In this document: positions 59,734 to 64,000 of the stretch, one piece after another
Position numbering within the stretch: position 1 is the stretch's first letter
Layout: each line of letters begins with the position of its first letter
NCBI RefSeq assembly: GCF_041146795.1
Contig: NC_135170.1
Coordinates: 22,252,033-22,316,032 of the forward strand
DNA from: Maylandia zebra
Lineage: Eukaryota; Chordata; Actinopteri; Cichliformes; Cichlidae
Reading direction: 5' to 3'
DNA: 64,000 nucleotides
Made by a program: the position numbers and the translations under genes
Notes under the pieces: generated by a model
Database searches by the model: none
What the model was told of the DNA's origin: nothing
The model's input: only the letters and a program-made list of their open reading frames with translations

Positions 59734-61202
59734 GACCACAAAGAAAAACTGAAAGATAAATTGTAATTTCTAATCAAACAACAAAATGGCTAGGAATAGG
59801 CAGATATATAAACAATACGTTTAGAGCAAAAGTTCAAATAGTTTACCTGCTATTGAAGATGCGGTAGAAAAGGTTCTTTCAGAGAGGGTGAAGTCAGCCA
59901 GAAGGCATAGACTGGGAACAGTCAGGAACAAAAACAAAAAAGGAGAAGTCGAACAATAAGTAGAAGTTTTAAAAACAAAAGTCGATTAAGGTAAAAAAAA
60001 AAAAAAAAAAGCAAAAAAGGAAGAGAAGGTAAGTAGAACAAAAGGAGGTGAGTGGAACCAGATCTGAACATAAACAGATGCTAGTCAGAGGATGAGTAAG
60101 GGTAAGTGCGAAAAGGTGGAAGAGCTAGTGTTATTGCAGAGGTGCCGGAAGTGGCTGGATGTTTGACTATAGGATCTTAGTGGACATGTAAAAATAAGGA
60201 GTGAGTGAAAGACTAAATATTGAAACACTGACATTTAGTTTTGTTTGAATGTGGGAAAAAACCCAGCTAGGAAAAATGTAAAAGGAATAACGTTGGTAAA
60301 CAAATACATAAAGACAAAACAAAACTAACAGCAACTGTTAGGTATGACAAGCAAATGTGTTCTTTGAAAACACTCAGATTCTTTACCATTTTGTCAGAAT
60401 GTCAACACAATTTTGATAAAACAGCACAAAAAGAGTCTGGGTTTACTTCCAAAGCTATGTTTAAAATAAAAATTTATATAAATAAACACCAAACTTAAAA
60501 AAAAAACAACTTTCCAAAAGGAAGTTCTCTGAAGAATAAACATAAATGACATGACGCAGATTTGTTCCATGTCTTCAGTATTTATGTATTTATGTTATTC
60601 ATCTATGTTTATGTTATTTACAAGGTCAGAAAGGCTGCAGGAAGCAAGATTGATTGAATGAGTGATGAAACAGCATGGCAAGATTGTTTTCATAATGCAT
60701 ATACAATTTCGCCTAATACAAAACTTTCCAAAAGATGCAAGAATATATGCATTTACCAACAGTTTTGCTGTATCATAACTGGGTAAAACTTTAACCTTAT
60801 TAAAACGGCCTTGATTAACTATGATGTGTTTTTGTCCTAAGTAACATTATCAGTGTTTTTAATGACACTGAAGGTAATCTATTCAGCAGCTGCACTGAAT
60901 CCATGAAATAGTCACAGGTCAATATTAGTAAAGCTGCTACTTAAACCTGAGACTCAAAAAGACAAGATTTTGAGTTCCCCATCCCTGTCTTGCACACACA
61001 CTGGTGCAGTTTAAACCAGAGGTCCATAAATAATCAAGGCACATGGAAGGTCCCACCACTAAGGCATCCAGTCACTTCCACTTTATTGCATCAGCCCCTG
61101 ATAAAAGGAAACAAGTTATTAATTTATATAAAATATTCATCTAAAAAAAAAAAGCCTCTGTGGTTAACCCTACTGCAGAAACACTGGTGCAGCTGCAGCT
61201 AG

Positions 61203-61831
61203 AAAACGGAGAGAGGGCCTATGTAACTACAGGGGTCCAACAAAGAATGGCCATGCATCATACTGATGTCTTCGGTAATTTATTTTTCTCTCTCTCTCAC
61301 TCTTATTGTCTTCAGACACCATGAAAACTGAAGAAACACAAAGTTTACAACATAAATGCTTTGAGCTTATCAGTCTCTCATATCAGTGTCCATAAACAGT
61401 CTTGTGCAAGCAGAACAGAAAAAATGCATAATAATGGATATCACAAAAATGTCCTCTCATTACCAGTGTAGAACACATATGCAACATTATACAAACAATA
61501 TACATGAAACCATACCATGTGCGCCTCTTGGACCACATGCAGAATAACATTAACGTTGAGGCTGTAGATGCATCTGTAGCCATGTATCCATGCTAGCTCC
61601 ACAATGCCATGGTTGTGCTCTCAACCAAACTCTTTACATATTTAACAAACCCATATTTTGTAATCACATATTTTAGAAATGTTTTTTTTTAATTAATGTT
61701 AGACTTTTATCATCTTATCTTGTAAATAAATGAACTAAATTAAGCATGAATCTATCACAGAAACATGAAATAACCAACTTTATTTGAACTGTCTCAGGGA
61801 CAGTTACAGCCTACTTCCAATGGTGTAACAC
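61203..61831. other. Unassigned spacer in unit B
   Basis: No gene or complete element recognised between the duplicated intron sequence and the Tc1-like end at 61832. Confidence 0.4.
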
Positions 61832-62040
61832 AGTCCTGATCAAAAGTTTAAGACCACTTGAAAAATGGCACAAAAAAAATCATATTTTGTATGGTTGGAT
61901 CTTAACAAGGTTCCAACTGGAGCTCGAACATGCAAAAAGAAGAAATGGGAGTGAAACAAAACATTTTTAGAAGGTTATTGAAAACAACGCTTAAACTGAA
62001 ACAGGCTGTTTTACAGTTGATCAAAAGTTTAGGACCACAC
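61832..62040 (+). mobile_element. Tc1-like end fragment (partner 42150-42392)
   Basis: Starts 'CAGTCCTGATCAAAAGTTTA' and has a second 'TGATCAAAAGTTTAGGACCA' about 200 bp on. Opposite orientation to the unit A copy, so these are independent insertions of one family or one was inverted. Confidence 0.5.
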
Positions 62041-62289
62041 CTCCAAAAAACCCAGTAAACACCCAAATAGAAGTGTTATTGTTGATCACTTCAAAAATTA
62101 ATATTAATTGTTATATATTCAAACTGCTCGAAATAAATAATTCAATACATCAAAAACACATTAACAGGCTTCCATATGCTCTACATACGGCTTAAAGGCT
62201 ATTCTAAAATCTTAAACCAGAGCAATGCACAAAGATCAAACGATCAAGATCAAATCACTGCCCAGACAGTTACTGAAATGGGAAGAATA

Positions 62290-62880
62290 AAATCCGAACG
62301 AAAGAAGGGAGAAAACAAAGCATAAAGGCAAAGCAGCAGCACTTCTGTAAGTGTAAGCCAGAGAAACAGTAGCGGCGCCACTGTAATGCTATCAGCCGCC
62401 CACCCACATGCTGTGAATGCACGGTAAAATTAGCATTTACAGTAAAAAGACGATTGTGACAGAAATAAAGCTAAGACCGTGAAAAATCAAAGTTACAAAC
62501 GGCGTCTTCCAGTTCTCAGAATGGAGGTTTCTGCAGCTACGACCTATAAACACACCTGTTTACTGCGAAGTAAAATCATTAAATGCACAGAATTAAAACA
62601 TACCAGCAATCGGTGGAGGGAAAACTTCAGAGGAAACAATCCGCAGGTGATCTATACAAAAACATGAGTAGCACCAATCAACAAAAATGTAACCAATTCA
62701 GTCGGAGGGAGCAGAAAAATTTACACGACTTCTACCTGTAACAGCTCCAGAAGGCAGGTGACGAAGACCCGGATGTATACAGCAACAGGTGAGCTAGTGA
62801 GGGATGCTTAGATGGAAGGGCGTCTAATTCGTGATATCGTACCAGTAGCTTTATTCTGAAATAATCCCCCTTCCTTTAAT
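62290..62880 (-). promoter_or_regulatory. Duplicated upstream region of GTPase copy B
   Basis: Aligns with 42500-42935 plus 44183-44270 of unit A: shared 'GAACGAAAGAAGGGAGAA', 'GTCAGCCGCCCACCC'-type and 'CTTCAGAGGAAACAATCCGC' blocks. A conserved donor (GCTG|GTATGT) ends at 62604. Conservation upstream of a non-coding exon suggests the promoter was duplicated with the gene. No core promoter motif assigned. Confidence 0.4.
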
Positions 62881-63030
62881 TTTGTGCCGGAGACTGACGA
62901 GGTACAACAGGTCCGGGGGTGGGGGGATATAAACCACATATTTGTTTAATATTCACATTGACGGACATAACTTCAAGATTTGACGCAAAAGTAATGTCAT
63001 CCAGAGTAATAGATAGTCTCGAGGACAAGT

Positions 63031-63066
63031 GTAAAAATAAATGTCTTCGAAGACATTTATTTTTAC
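63031..63066. repeat. 36-bp perfect palindrome
   Basis: Arms of 18 bp read GTAAAAATAAATGTCTTC and its exact complement, centred on TTCGAA at 63046-63051. Unit A has a related but non-palindromic sequence near 45925. Confidence 0.9.
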
Positions 63067-63285
63067 ATTTATTTACATTTATTTTACACAAATAGAAACT
63101 GAAACTCTGGCAAGTAAAAACTATGATCAAGCCATTTGCATCACATTCATTTGCAAATCGTGTAAGGCTAATTCAAAGACTTCATTCAGGAGGAACGCCC
63201 TCCTCCCTGCCATCATTGCTTTACGCACAGTCACAACAAAAACAAACATTACATTTGACAACACGGGGCAGACGTGTGTGCGTGT

Positions 63286-64000
63286 GTGTGTTGCGAGAGC
63301 AAGAAACCAACTAGAAAGCGAAAATTTCTGAAGAAATTTTAAGTGTGCCTATGCCGCCGCTAATCAATATAGTTTTCCATTCAAACGGCTACAGAGAGCA
63401 AAACTCAGCAGAGCAGCCATTCTCCACCATGAACTATGGTAAAACCAAACACCGCTCGCGCCTCACAGATGACAGCTTACAGTTTTGTGTAAAGATGAGG
63501 TGACTTCGTACAGCCCCAATTTGTAGACGCTGTGCGCAGAGGTTCATAAGCAGACCCGACAATGTTTGCATGAACACACTTTGAAGCATCACGTTATGGA
63601 CCACTTTTCACACATAGTTGCTGTACCCACACAGCCGGCTGTAGCTTTTCATCTCACAGCCCGACACATACACAAAAAAAAAAAAAAAAAAAAAGCAGAG
63701 AGAGCACAGACTTTACACCTGAGAGGCGTGATTGCAGATGCCGCTGAGGTGGGTCCACCTCCCCTGCAGCGGCACTGCAGACCACGCCCTGCCACACACA
63801 TCAAACACGTAAAATAAATATTTATGCACTTTTCATTCACTTTTTGTTTTTTGTTATTTTTACACAGTGTTCTGAATGATTAACAATGGTCTACAGCCAA
63901 TCTTGTGTATTATTATACAAACTTTGGTTGTAAGATTCAGATAACTATTTAATAAAAGCTAAATATTTTATATGAGAGTAAGAAAGAAAAGTATATCTTT
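63286..64000. other. Unassigned window end
   Basis: No gene recognised. A poly-A run lies at about 63674-63694. Short frames here lack homology or splice context. Confidence 0.4.

Overview
The window looks like a repeat-rich piece of a teleost (probably percomorph) nuclear genome. The genes are multi-exon with GT-AG introns. The sequence between exons is packed with fish-type non-LTR retrotransposon fragments, gypsy-like solo LTRs, hAT, piggyBac-like and Tc1 elements, and (TG)n, (TA)n and (GATA)n microsatellites. No operons, CRISPR arrays, tRNA or rRNA genes were seen. The species cannot be fixed from sequence alone.

Three genes can be assembled by hand on the minus strand, all with consistent reading phase and consensus splice sites. 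(1) 12260-6800 encodes about 854 residues: two tandem SAM domains, a three-exon linker, and one 1.97-kb exon related to CACTA/TNP2-type transposases. This looks like a host-transposase fusion gene and is the most unusual object here. (2) 40141-27150 and (3) 59733-49506 are tandem paralogues of about 803 and 812 residues. Each has an N-terminal SAM domain, a basic NLS-like stretch, a dynamin-superfamily G domain (P-loop, DLPG, TKSD) and a long helical C-terminal part. This is the layout of the 'nuclear GTPase SLIP-GC-like' proteins of fish. All three genes use the same kind of SAM domain, split by an intron at the same place, so they probably share an exon-shuffled module.

Layout. 1-6.8 kb: R2-like and other LINE debris, a TIR element, a local tandem duplication and a gypsy-like solo LTR. 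6.8-12.3 kb: the SAM-transposase fusion gene, with a piggyBac-like element and a LINE-containing TIR element in its introns. 13.3-18.5 kb: a nest of elements including an intact DD37E Tc1-like transposon (16217-17778). 19-21.2 kb: a non-autonomous hAT with a perfect 8-bp target duplication. 21.5-22.0 kb: a decayed second copy of the fusion gene. 22-27 kb: LTR remnants and microsatellites. 27.1-46.1 kb: GTPase unit A. 46.1-49.5 kb: LINE and TIR-element debris. 49.5-63.3 kb: GTPase unit B, whose upstream sequence is also duplicated from unit A.

Function. Human SLIP-GC (NUGGC) is a nuclear GTPase. The basic stretch in both copies here fits a nuclear protein. The shared SAM module suggests, as inference only, that the fusion protein and the GTPases could co-oligomerise or share a partner. 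Tandem expansion, patchy divergence and decayed copies are typical of fast-evolving families such as immune GTPases, but the sequence does not prove an immune role.
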